Source: Saezia sanguinis (lineage in GTDB: Bacteria; Pseudomonadota; Gammaproteobacteria; Burkholderiales; Burkholderiaceae_C). Taken from it: a DNA stretch of 64,000 bases. Below, one piece after another: positions 57,839-64,000 of the stretch. Position 1 is the first letter of the stretch; each line of letters begins with the position of its first letter. Location of the stretch: assembly GCF_003991585.1 (NCBI RefSeq), contig NZ_PQSP01000006.1, forward strand, positions 92,637 to 156,636, written 5' to 3'. Made by a program: the position numbers and the translations under genes. A model generated the notes under the pieces. That model searched no databases. It saw nothing but the letters and a program-made list of their open reading frames with translations, and was not told the origin of the DNA.

Positions 57839-58375
57839 TTAATTCTCGCTCATTTTTTGAGTGCTGTCAAGAACTCCTTGCGCCTGAATATGCAATTGCT
57901 GTGCGCCACTGACAACAAACTTGCCCTGAGGCTCCACATTCAGAATCTTGACAACCCCGTTCACTGCCAGCATAGAGTAACGCTGCGAGCGCACTCCCAT
58001 GCCTTTTTCCGATAAGTCCCGGCTCAGGCCCATGGCCTCAACAAACGCCGCATTGCCATCGGCAAGCATGCGAATCTGATCGCCTACGCCCATCTGAGCG
58101 CCCCATGCCTGCATGACATAAGCATCATTCACAGACACGCACCAGATTTCATCGACACCCAGGTTGCGAAAATGAGACGCCAATGAAAGATAGCCTGGTA
58201 CGTGCTGCTTGCTGCAGGTCGGCGTAAACGCGCCCGGCACACCAATGATCACAATCGTTTTCTCTGCAACGGCAGCACCAACATCGATAGATTGAGGCCC
58301 GGACAGACCCCCATCTTCTGCTGGCACTACCTCCCACAAAGTGGTAGAAGGCAGATGATCACCTACTTTGATCAT
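57839..58375 (-). CDS. Peroxiredoxin (Prx5/AhpC-TSA type) inside the ribosomal cluster
   Basis: A 178-residue thiol peroxidase. The peroxidatic Cys54 is in the Prx5 motif PGAFTPTCS; Cys79 (EIWCVS) may be non-resolving. Such enzymes reduce H2O2 and organic peroxides with glutaredoxin or thioredoxin. It lies between rpsQ (18 bases upstream) and rplN (139 bases downstream), so it is cotranscribed with ribosomal genes or has its own promoter. I believe the position recurs in Alcaligenaceae (memory, not checked). Confidence 0.9.
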   Translation of the reverse strand: MIKVGDHLPSTTLWEVVPAEDGGLSGPQSIDVGAAVAEKTIVIIGVPGAFTPTCSKQHVPGYLSLASHFRNLGVDEIWCVSVNDAYVMQAWGAQMGVGDQIRMLADGNAAFVEAMGLSRDLSEKGMGVRSQRYSMLAVNGVVKILNVEPQGKFVVSGAQQLHIQAQGVLDSTQKMSEN

Positions 58376-58393
58376 GGCGCATTCAAAACAATA

Positions 58394-58678
58394 TTAAACC
58401 AGTCTGGCTTTTTCAATCAGACGCGTCACCACCCATGACTTGGTCTTGGAGATCGGACGAGACTCTGCAATCTCAACCAAATCGCCCAAATGGTAATCAC
58501 CATTTTCGTCATGTGCATGGTATTTCACTGAACGTGTCATGATCTTGCCATACAAGTCATGCTTGACGCGCTTTTCAATCAAAACGGTCACCGTTTTAGA
58601 GCGCTTGTCACTCACAACGCGACCAATCAGCGTGCGCTTATTCTTAGCAGCCGTAGCTTCTTGCGCTGTCTGTGTCAT
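58394..58678 (-). CDS. rpsQ: 30S ribosomal protein S17
   Basis: A 94-residue S17 ([26 protein letters not shown]). It overlaps the rpmC stop by 4 bases (ATGA). Confidence 0.98.
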   Translation of the reverse strand: MTQTAQEATAAKNKRTLIGRVVSDKRSKTVTVLIEKRVKHDLYGKIMTRSVKYHAHDENGDYHLGDLVEIAESRPISKTKSWVVTRLIEKARLV

Positions 58679-58878
58679 TTAGCAGCTCCTTTACGTTGCT
58701 TTTCCGTTAAAACCGTTTTAGCGCGCGCCACATCGCGGCGGGCAGATTTTAACGATGCCGTATTGGTTAATTGGTTTGTCGCTTTTTGCATACGCGCACC
58801 AAAATAGGCACGCTGCAACTCGGCAAGCTCTTTTTCAACGCCTGCCACATCTTTTTCACGAAGTTCTGAAGCCTTCAT
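58675..58878 (-). CDS. rpmC: 50S ribosomal protein L29
   Basis: A 67-residue helical L29 ([31 protein letters not shown]), coupled to rpsQ. Confidence 0.97.
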   Translation of the reverse strand: MKASELREKDVAGVEKELAELQRAYFGARMQKATNQLTNTASLKSARRDVARAKTVLTEKQRKGAAK

Positions 58879-58909
58879 AATATCTCCCGTATGCCTTTAC
58901 TTGCATTCA

Positions 58910-59326
58910 TCAGGCACCGGCCTGGCGTGAAACAAACACTGTCCGAACAGGCAGTTTAGCTGCCGCCAAAGCAAATGCCTCACGTGCCAGCTCTTCACTT
59001 ACACCGGTAATCTCATAAAGCACTTTACCCGGCTGAATTTCAGCCACGTAAAATTCAATATTCCCTTTACCATTACCCATACGAACTTCGGCAGGTTTCT
59101 TGGAAATAGGTTTGTCCGGAAACACACGAATCCAGATACGTCCGCCACGTTTCACGTGACGCGTAATCGCACGACGGGCCGCCTCAATCTGACGCGATGT
59201 CAGACGGCCACGGTCGGTTGACTTCAAACCATATTCACCAAATGACACAGAAACGCCACGTGTGGCAACACCTGTGTTACGCCCTTTTTGTTCTTTACGG
59301 TATTTGCGACGTGCAGGTTGCAACAT
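58910..59326 (-). CDS. rplP: 50S ribosomal protein L16
   Basis: A 138-residue L16 ([24 protein letters not shown]). Starts 2 bases after rpsC ends. Confidence 0.98.
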   Translation of the reverse strand: MLQPARRKYRKEQKGRNTGVATRGVSVSFGEYGLKSTDRGRLTSRQIEAARRAITRHVKRGGRIWIRVFPDKPISKKPAEVRMGNGKGNIEFYVAEIQPGKVLYEITGVSEELAREAFALAAAKLPVRTVFVSRQAGA

Positions 59327-59328
59327 CC

Positions 59329-60195
59329 TTATTCTCCTTTGGCCGGTTCACCTGCGGCATTGTCAGCCTCAGGTTTGCTTGCCTTGCGAACACGCTTGAC
59401 AGCCGTTTTAGGTGCATCAACTGCTTCTGCAGGTTTATCGCTGCCATCAACTGGCGCACCTGCGGCAGTGCTGCGTGCACGCCCACGTCCACGGCTGGGT
59501 TTAGCGCGACGTCCCTTGCGATCATCTTCACCTTCAGGTTTGGTCGGTGCAGCAGGCGCTTCATTGCGCCCCAGGTTATCGCCACGATAAACCCAGACCT
59601 TCACACCAATCACACCATAGGTGGTAAATGCTTCTGACGTACCATAATCAATATCGGCACGCAATGTATGCAACGGCACCCGGCCTTCACGGTACCATTC
59701 GGTACGCGCAATTTCCGCGCCATTCAAACGCCCCGAAGACATGATCTTGATACCCTGCACACCTAGGCGCATGGCATTTTGCATCGCACGCTTCATGGCA
59801 CGACGGAACATGATACGCTTTTCAAGCTGCTGAGTGATGCTGTCAGCGATCAGCTGCGCATCCACTTCAGGCTTGCGAACTTCTTCAATATTGACCGCCA
59901 CCGGCACACCCAGACGCTGGGTCAGCTCGGCTTTCAATTTTTCAATATCTTCGCCTTTTTTACCAATCACCACACCAGGACGGGCGGAGAAAATGGTAAT
60001 ACGTGCATTTTTAGCCGGACGCTCAATCAGGATACGTGAAACAGCCGCATTTTTCAGCTTCTCTTTCAGATAATCCCTGACTTGCAGATCTTCAGCCAGC
60101 ATATGGCTGAACTGACGGTTCGACGCATACCAGCGAGAACCCCAGTTGCGAGTCACTGACAAACGAAATCCGGTTGGATGAATTTTCTGTCCCAT
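59329..60195 (-). CDS. rpsC: 30S ribosomal protein S3 with extended C-terminal tail
   Basis: A 288-residue S3 with KH domain ([24 protein letters not shown]) and C-terminal domain to about residue 218. The remaining 70 residues are a low-complexity Ala/Lys/Pro/Arg/Glu tail, making it far longer than E. coli S3 (233). Extended tails occur in Burkholderiales. Neighbours are rplV and rplP. Confidence 0.98.
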   Translation of the reverse strand: MGQKIHPTGFRLSVTRNWGSRWYASNRQFSHMLAEDLQVRDYLKEKLKNAAVSRILIERPAKNARITIFSARPGVVIGKKGEDIEKLKAELTQRLGVPVAVNIEEVRKPEVDAQLIADSITQQLEKRIMFRRAMKRAMQNAMRLGVQGIKIMSSGRLNGAEIARTEWYREGRVPLHTLRADIDYGTSEAFTTYGVIGVKVWVYRGDNLGRNEAPAAPTKPEGEDDRKGRRAKPSRGRGRARSTAAGAPVDGSDKPAEAVDAPKTAVKRVRKASKPEADNAAGEPAKGE

Positions 60196-60203
60196 AGCTT
60201 ACC

Positions 60204-60557
60204 TCAGTTCCCGACTGTTACGTAGATGTGACATGTCGGCTTGCTGATCCGATTGCCGCGACCTTTAGCTCTGGCAGTAAACCGCTTGAGCACAGGACCT
60301 TGCTCCACATGAATCACTTTGACCTTCAGTTCATCAATATCATCACCGGCATTGTGCTCTGCGTTTGCAATCGCAGACTCCAACGCCTTCTTGATAATGA
60401 CTGCACCCTTTTTAGGTGAAAAAGTCAGAATATTAAGCGCCTGATCAACAGGCTTGCCACGAACCAGATCTGCCACCAGACGGCCCTTCTGAGCCGACAG
60501 GCGAACACCGCGAACAACAGCGCGACGTGGATCTCTTTCTTTCTTTTGGGTTACCAT
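60204..60557 (-). CDS. rplV: 50S ribosomal protein L22
   Basis: A 117-residue L22 ([29 protein letters not shown]), slightly extended at the N-terminus, with the exit-tunnel hairpin [20 protein letters not shown]. Confidence 0.98.
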   Translation of the reverse strand: MVTQKKERDPRRAVVRGVRLSAQKGRLVADLVRGKPVDQALNILTFSPKKGAVIIKKALESAIANAEHNAGDDIDELKVKVIHVEQGPVLKRFTARAKGRGNRISKPTCHIYVTVGN

Positions 60558-60569
60558 CGTCTGTGCTCC

Positions 60570-60845
60570 TTACTTCTTGGCTTTCTTGTCGCCTGGATGA
60601 CCCTTGAATGTACGGGTCAGGGCAAATTCACCCAGTTTGTGACCAATCATCTGCTCTGTCACATAGACAGGCACATGTTGTTTACCGTTGTGCACAGCAA
60701 TGGTCAAACCGATAAATTCAGGCAAAATCGTCGACCGGCGAGACCAGGTCTTGATTGGCTTTTTATCCTTAGTAGATACCGCCTTGTCCAGTTTAGCCAG
60801 CAAGTGATGATCAACAAACGGTCCCTTTTTCAATGAACGAGTCAT
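60570..60845 (-). CDS. rpsS: 30S ribosomal protein S19
   Basis: A 91-residue S19 ([21 protein letters not shown]). Confidence 0.98.
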   Translation of the reverse strand: MTRSLKKGPFVDHHLLAKLDKAVSTKDKKPIKTWSRRSTILPEFIGLTIAVHNGKQHVPVYVTEQMIGHKLGEFALTRTFKGHPGDKKAKK

Positions 60846-60860
60846 GATCTGTCCTTACGC

Positions 60861-61685
60861 TTATTTCTTACGACGCGAGACAATCATGCCTTGCGTGCGT
60901 TTATTGTTACGAGTGCGGTAGCCTTTGGTCAGATTACCCCACGGATCCACTGGCGCGCGGCCTTCACCGGTACGGCCTTCACCACCACCATGCGGGTGAT
61001 CAACCGGGTTCATCACCACACCACGCACGGTCGGGCGAATACCCTTCCAGCGCTTGGCACCGGCTTTACCATACTGGCGCAGGTTATGTTCGCCATTGGA
61101 AACTTCGCCAATGGTTGCGCGGCAGTCAATATGGATCTTGCGAACTTCGCCAGAGCGCAGACGGACCTGAGCATAAATGCCTTCGCGTGCCATCAGCACA
61201 GCAGACGCACCGGCAGAGCGCACCAACTGAGCACCCTTACCCGGCTGCAATTCAACACAATGAATGGTTGAACCCACTGGGATATTGCGAATAGGCAATG
61301 TATTACCCGCTTTAATCGGAGACTCGGCACCGCTGAGCAATGTTGCCCCTACCTCAATGCCTTTCGGGGCAATGATATAGCGACGCTCACCATCGGCATA
61401 ACATACCAGTGCGATATGCGCTGAACGATTGGGATCGTACTCAATGCGCTCCACTTTTGCCGGGATTGCATCTTTATTACGGCGAAAATCAACAATACGA
61501 TAATGGTGCTTGTGTCCACCGCCTTTATGACGTGTGGTAATGTGACCATTATTGTTACGACCAGCCTTTTGGAACTGTGATGTGGTCAAAGCCTTGACAG
61601 GCTCCCCTTTATGCAAATGGGGATGTGAGACTCTGATAACACCGCGCCGTCCAGGCGATGTAGGTTTAAGCTTGACGACTGGCAT
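60861..61685 (-). CDS. rplB: 50S ribosomal protein L2
   Basis: A 274-residue L2 with the signature [17 protein letters not shown] and the conserved peptidyl-transferase-region His (DHPHGGG). Confidence 0.98.
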   Translation of the reverse strand: MPVVKLKPTSPGRRGVIRVSHPHLHKGEPVKALTTSQFQKAGRNNNGHITTRHKGGGHKHHYRIVDFRRNKDAIPAKVERIEYDPNRSAHIALVCYADGERRYIIAPKGIEVGATLLSGAESPIKAGNTLPIRNIPVGSTIHCVELQPGKGAQLVRSAGASAVLMAREGIYAQVRLRSGEVRKIHIDCRATIGEVSNGEHNLRQYGKAGAKRWKGIRPTVRGVVMNPVDHPHGGGEGRTGEGRAPVDPWGNLTKGYRTRNNKRTQGMIVSRRKK

Positions 61686-61687
61686 GA

Positions 61688-62002
61688 TTAAGCAGCCTCC
61701 TGAGCAAAGTTCAGTTCCTGACCCTGTTTCAAGCTGACATAGGCTTTGCGAACATGATCGCGGCGCCCCACGGTACGGCCAAAACGCTTGGTTTTACCCT
61801 TCTGGTTCAGCACCTGCACCGAATCAACCTCTACTTTGAACAACAGTTCAACTGCAGCCTTGATTTCATCTTTGGTTGCGTCTTGCAACACCTTAAACAG
61901 GACTTGATTGCGTTTTTCAGCCAGCATCGTTGCTTTTTCCGAAACGATCGGTGCCACCAGCACCTGCATCAAACGCCCTTGATTGAATTTCTGTGCGCTC
62001 AT
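61688..62002 (-). CDS. rplW: 50S ribosomal protein L23
   Basis: A 104-residue L23 ([24 protein letters not shown]); ATGA overlap with the rplD stop. Confidence 0.97.
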   Translation of the reverse strand: MSAQKFNQGRLMQVLVAPIVSEKATMLAEKRNQVLFKVLQDATKDEIKAAVELLFKVEVDSVQVLNQKGKTKRFGRTVGRRDHVRKAYVSLKQGQELNFAQEAA

Positions 62003-62664
62003 GCCAGCATCTCCTTGAGCTTATCAATAGCGCCTTTGGTCACCAGCACTTTTTTGTAAAACACCAAAGAAACCGGATCAGCATAACGCGGCTCTGCAAC
62101 CGCCACATTGGGCAGATTGCGAGCAGCCAGATACAACTTGAAGTTGTCATCTGCCTTGCTCAGATCGCCCAGATCAAACTGTGTCAGGTCCAGGTTATCC
62201 ACAATCACCAGCACAGAGTCCAGATCCATCGCTTTGAGCTTCTTGGCCAGCACGTTTGTTTTTGGCGTGTCCAACACAATCGGATCAATCACCGCCAAAC
62301 GACCTTCACGCACCAACTGAGAGTAAATAGAAGCCATCGCAGCGCGATACATCTTCTTATTCACTTTATGGGTGAAATTTTCATCCGGTGAATTCGGGAA
62401 AATCTTACCGCCCCCACGCCACAGTGGAGAAGAAGTCATCCCCGCACGAGCACGACCGGTTCCTTTTTGACGGAACGGTTTTTTCGTCGAGTGTTTAACT
62501 TGCGTACGGTCTTTTTGAGCACGGGTGCCTTGACGGGCATTGGCCTGATAAGCCACCACCACCTGATGCACCAATGCTTCATTGTAGTCACGACCAAACA
62601 CGGTTTCAGGTGCTTCTACCTTGCTGGCAGCCTGACCTTGTTCATTGAGGAGCTGCAATTCCAT
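61999..62664 (-). CDS. rplD: 50S ribosomal protein L4 with an extra loop
   Basis: A 221-residue L4 with [20 protein letters not shown] and [14 protein letters not shown]. It is about 15 residues longer than the Burkholderiales L4 I recall (about 206); the extra residues fall in [22 protein letters not shown], about residues 160-182. It overlaps rplC by one base (TAATG). Confidence 0.97.
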   Translation of the reverse strand: MELQLLNEQGQAASKVEAPETVFGRDYNEALVHQVVVAYQANARQGTRAQKDRTQVKHSTKKPFRQKGTGRARAGMTSSPLWRGGGKIFPNSPDENFTHKVNKKMYRAAMASIYSQLVREGRLAVIDPIVLDTPKTNVLAKKLKAMDLDSVLVIVDNLDLTQFDLGDLSKADDNFKLYLAARNLPNVAVAEPRYADPVSLVFYKKVLVTKGAIDKLKEMLA

Positions 62665-63329
62665 TATTCGGCCCCTTTCGCAACAGATGCTTTCACCGCC
62701 GGGCGAACAACCACTTGGCCATTCTTCGCGCCGGGAACCGCACCACGAACCATCAACAATTCGCGCGCTTCATCAATACGCACGATATCCAAATTCTGCA
62801 CCGTCACAGTCACATCACCCAGATGCCCGGTCATTTTCTTACCGGGGAACACACGTCCGGGGTCCTGCGCCATACCGATAGAGCCGGGCACATTGTGTGA
62901 ACGGCTGTTACCGTGAGAAGCTCTCTGAGAGGCAAAGTTGTAACGTTTAATGGTACCGGCATAACCTTTACCAATGCTTACGCCCTGCACGTCCACTTTC
63001 TGGCCGACAGCAAACAAAGAAATCGGAAGTTTGGCACCTGGCTGATATTCTGCTGCCACTTCTTGCGGCACACAGAATTCGCTTAAACGCTCGCCGGCTT
63101 CAACGCCAGCCTTGGCATAATGTCCTGCCTGCGGTTTGCTCACGCGAGAAGCTTTGCGTGAGCCATACGCCACCTGAATAGCGCTATAACCGTCATTCTC
63201 TACGGTTTTAACTTGTGTCACACGGTTGTCAGATACATCCAACACGGTCACAGGCACAGAGAGCCCGTCATCCATGAAAATCCGCATCATCCCAACCTTG
63301 CGCCCCAAGAGCCCCAAGGATTTGGTCAT
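62664..63329 (-). CDS. rplC: 50S ribosomal protein L3
   Basis: A 221-residue L3; ATG 63329 ([18 protein letters not shown]) with GGAG 7 bases upstream is preferred over ATGs a few codons earlier. It contains [40 protein letters not shown]. It has an upstream promoter and structured leader (63385-63490). Confidence 0.97.
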   Translation of the reverse strand: MTKSLGLLGRKVGMMRIFMDDGLSVPVTVLDVSDNRVTQVKTVENDGYSAIQVAYGSRKASRVSKPQAGHYAKAGVEAGERLSEFCVPQEVAAEYQPGAKLPISLFAVGQKVDVQGVSIGKGYAGTIKRYNFASQRASHGNSRSHNVPGSIGMAQDPGRVFPGKKMTGHLGDVTVTVQNLDIVRIDEARELLMVRGAVPGAKNGQVVVRPAVKASVAKGAE

Positions 63330-63384
63330 TTTATACTCCATTCCCGACTTCAATTGGCCGGGGCTGATATTTAAAAAGAAATAT

Positions 63385-63418
63385 CCTTAAGCCCCTCCCC
63401 AAAGGGAAAAACTTAAGG
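63385..63418 (-). promoter_or_regulatory. Structured leader between rpsJ and rplC
   Basis: CCTTAAG (63385-63391 on the plus strand) pairs perfectly with CTTAAGG (63412-63418); the loop has an internal CCC/GGG pairing. On the minus strand it is followed by ATATTTCTTTTT, which could make it an attenuator, and a second short repeat (ATATTT/AAATAT). It lies about 55 bases before rplC. Function is inferred. Confidence 0.45.
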
Positions 63419-63460
63419 CCATTTCAAATTCACTTCCCTTTATTTAAGGGGTAGCTTTTA

Positions 63461-63490
63461 ATTATAACCCGATTATGGGTTGTGTTTCAA
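63461..63490 (-). promoter_or_regulatory. Sigma-70 promoter upstream of rplC
   Basis: On the minus strand TTGAAA (63490-63485) and TATAAT (63466-63461) are 18 bases apart, close to consensus. Transcription would begin near 63454, inside the rpsJ-rplC gap, leaving a leader of about 125 bases containing the hairpin at 63385-63418. Confidence 0.75.
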
Positions 63491-63511
63491 GTGCAAGATA
63501 ATTATTACCAA

Positions 63512-63823
63512 TTATTGCAGCTTGATTTCCACATCCACACCGGCAGGCAAATCCAGTTTCATCAACGCATCCACTGTTTTGTCTGTTGGATCCACAATGT
63601 CCATCAGACGCTGATGCGTACGGATTTCAAACTGATCACGGCTGGTTTTATTCACGTGCGGCGAGCGCAGAATGTCAAACCGCTTCATGCGTGTAGGCAG
63701 CGGAACCGGACCATTGACAATGGCGCCGGTACGTTTGGCGGTCTCAACGATTTCCAGTGCTGACTGGTCAATCAGTTTGTAATCAAATGCCTTCAGGCGA
63801 ATACGGATCTTTTGCTTTTGCAT
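63512..63823 (-). CDS. rpsJ: 30S ribosomal protein S10 (NusE)
   Basis: A 103-residue S10 ([28 protein letters not shown]), also NusE in antitermination. It is separated from rplC by 182 bases and lies downstream of tuf. Confidence 0.98.
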   Translation of the reverse strand: MQKQKIRIRLKAFDYKLIDQSALEIVETAKRTGAIVNGPVPLPTRMKRFDILRSPHVNKTSRDQFEIRTHQRLMDIVDPTDKTVDALMKLDLPAGVDVEIKLQ

Positions 63824-63868
63824 GACAGATTCCTACTAAAAGAGCGAAGCCACTTTGATAAATGTGGC

Positions 63869-63911
63869 AAAAAAACGAAATCACCACGCTGCCTTTTCAG
63901 GCAACATGGTG
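63869..63911 (-). terminator. Rho-independent terminator of tuf
   Basis: On the minus strand CACCATGTTGCCT pairs with AGGCAGCGTGGTG (13 pairs, two G-U) over a GAAA loop (63882-63911), followed by ATTTCGTTTTTTT. It lies between tuf and rpsJ, so rpsJ must depend on read-through or its own promoter. Confidence 0.88.
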
Positions 63912-63924
63912 AAACGGACATTGA

Positions 63925-64000
63925 TTACTCAATAATTTTAGCGACCACACCGGCACCCACCGTACGGCCACCTTCACGGATCGCAAAACGCAGGCCTTCT
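63925..64000 (-). CDS. tuf: Elongation factor Tu, C-terminal end (partial)
   Basis: The window ends inside this gene. The last residues read RFAIREGGRTVGAGVVAKIIE then TAA (63927-63925), the invariant EF-Tu C-terminus. Position upstream of rpsJ is that of the str-operon tuf. Confidence 0.95.
   Translation of the reverse strand, partial: EGLRFAIREGGRTVGAGVVAKIIE

Noticed and set aside
1..64000. Search for mobile elements, CRISPR arrays, rRNA, replication origin and attachment sites
   Set aside because: No transposase or integrase protein, no regularly spaced repeats, no rRNA-like stretch and no DnaA-box cluster were noticed; the only tRNA is intact with its own terminator and no flanking duplication.

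Overview
The window is chromosomal DNA from a betaproteobacterium, most likely order Burkholderiales and close to the Alcaligenaceae. The evidence is the gene order and the proteins themselves: dxs-ispA-xseB opposite a Rieske oxygenase, a peroxiredoxin gene inside the ribosomal block between rpsQ and rplN, an L24 that resembles Bordetella-type L24 as I remember it, an extended S3 tail, and hemN facing an FNR gene. Base composition looks balanced by eye. No transposase, integrase, prophage or CRISPR array was seen. The genus cannot be named from the sequence alone.

Layout. 1-2.0 kb: the end of a zinc ABC importer operon (ATPase tail, permease, histidine-rich binding protein). 2.4-8.7 kb: a six-gene Mrp-type cation/proton antiporter operon with a fused A+B subunit and almost every junction overlapping. 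8.8-14.7 kb: a giant type Va autotransporter with an extended signal peptide. 15.1-18.9 kb: an OmpA-domain protein and the isoprenoid genes dxs, ispA and xseB. 19.2-24.0 kb: a Rieske oxygenase coupled to an EamA-type transporter, a LysR regulator, a DsbA-fold protein and an NAD(P)-binding protein. 24.1-27.6 kb: a compact dTDP-L-rhamnose operon, rfbBACD. 28-32.9 kb: a DEAD-box helicase, ComEC and a RidA-family protein. 32.9-36.4 kb: two related type IV pilin genes, each with a convincing sigma-54 promoter, flanking a membrane methyltransferase and a lipoprotein serine hydrolase. 36.7-43.0 kb: clpA-clpS facing cspD, a PagL-like lipid A deacylase, an orphan secreted protein and icd. 43.2-48.2 kb: hemN and fnr around a near-consensus FNR box, a DUF192 protein, an IclR regulator, a 77-residue orphan and tRNA-Arg(ACG). 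48.6-64 kb: the alpha, spc and S10 ribosomal blocks on the minus strand, running from tuf (cut by the window end) to rplQ.

How it fits together. Much of the accessory content concerns the cell surface: autotransporter, rhamnose for surface glycans, two pilins, PagL, an OmpA-domain protein and ComEC for DNA uptake. ComEC plus type IV pilins would fit natural transformation, although the other competence genes are not in the window. Housekeeping clusters (isoprenoid, Clp protease, FNR/heme, ribosome) are conventional.

The least explained part is the 33-36.4 kb pilin locus: two sigma-54-driven pilins around an ICMT-like methyltransferase and a penicillin-binding-type hydrolase. Other points worth a second look are paired alternative hairpins in the mrp leader, a promoter plus structured leader between rpsJ and rplC, and a PagL-like protein that appears to lack the catalytic glutamate.
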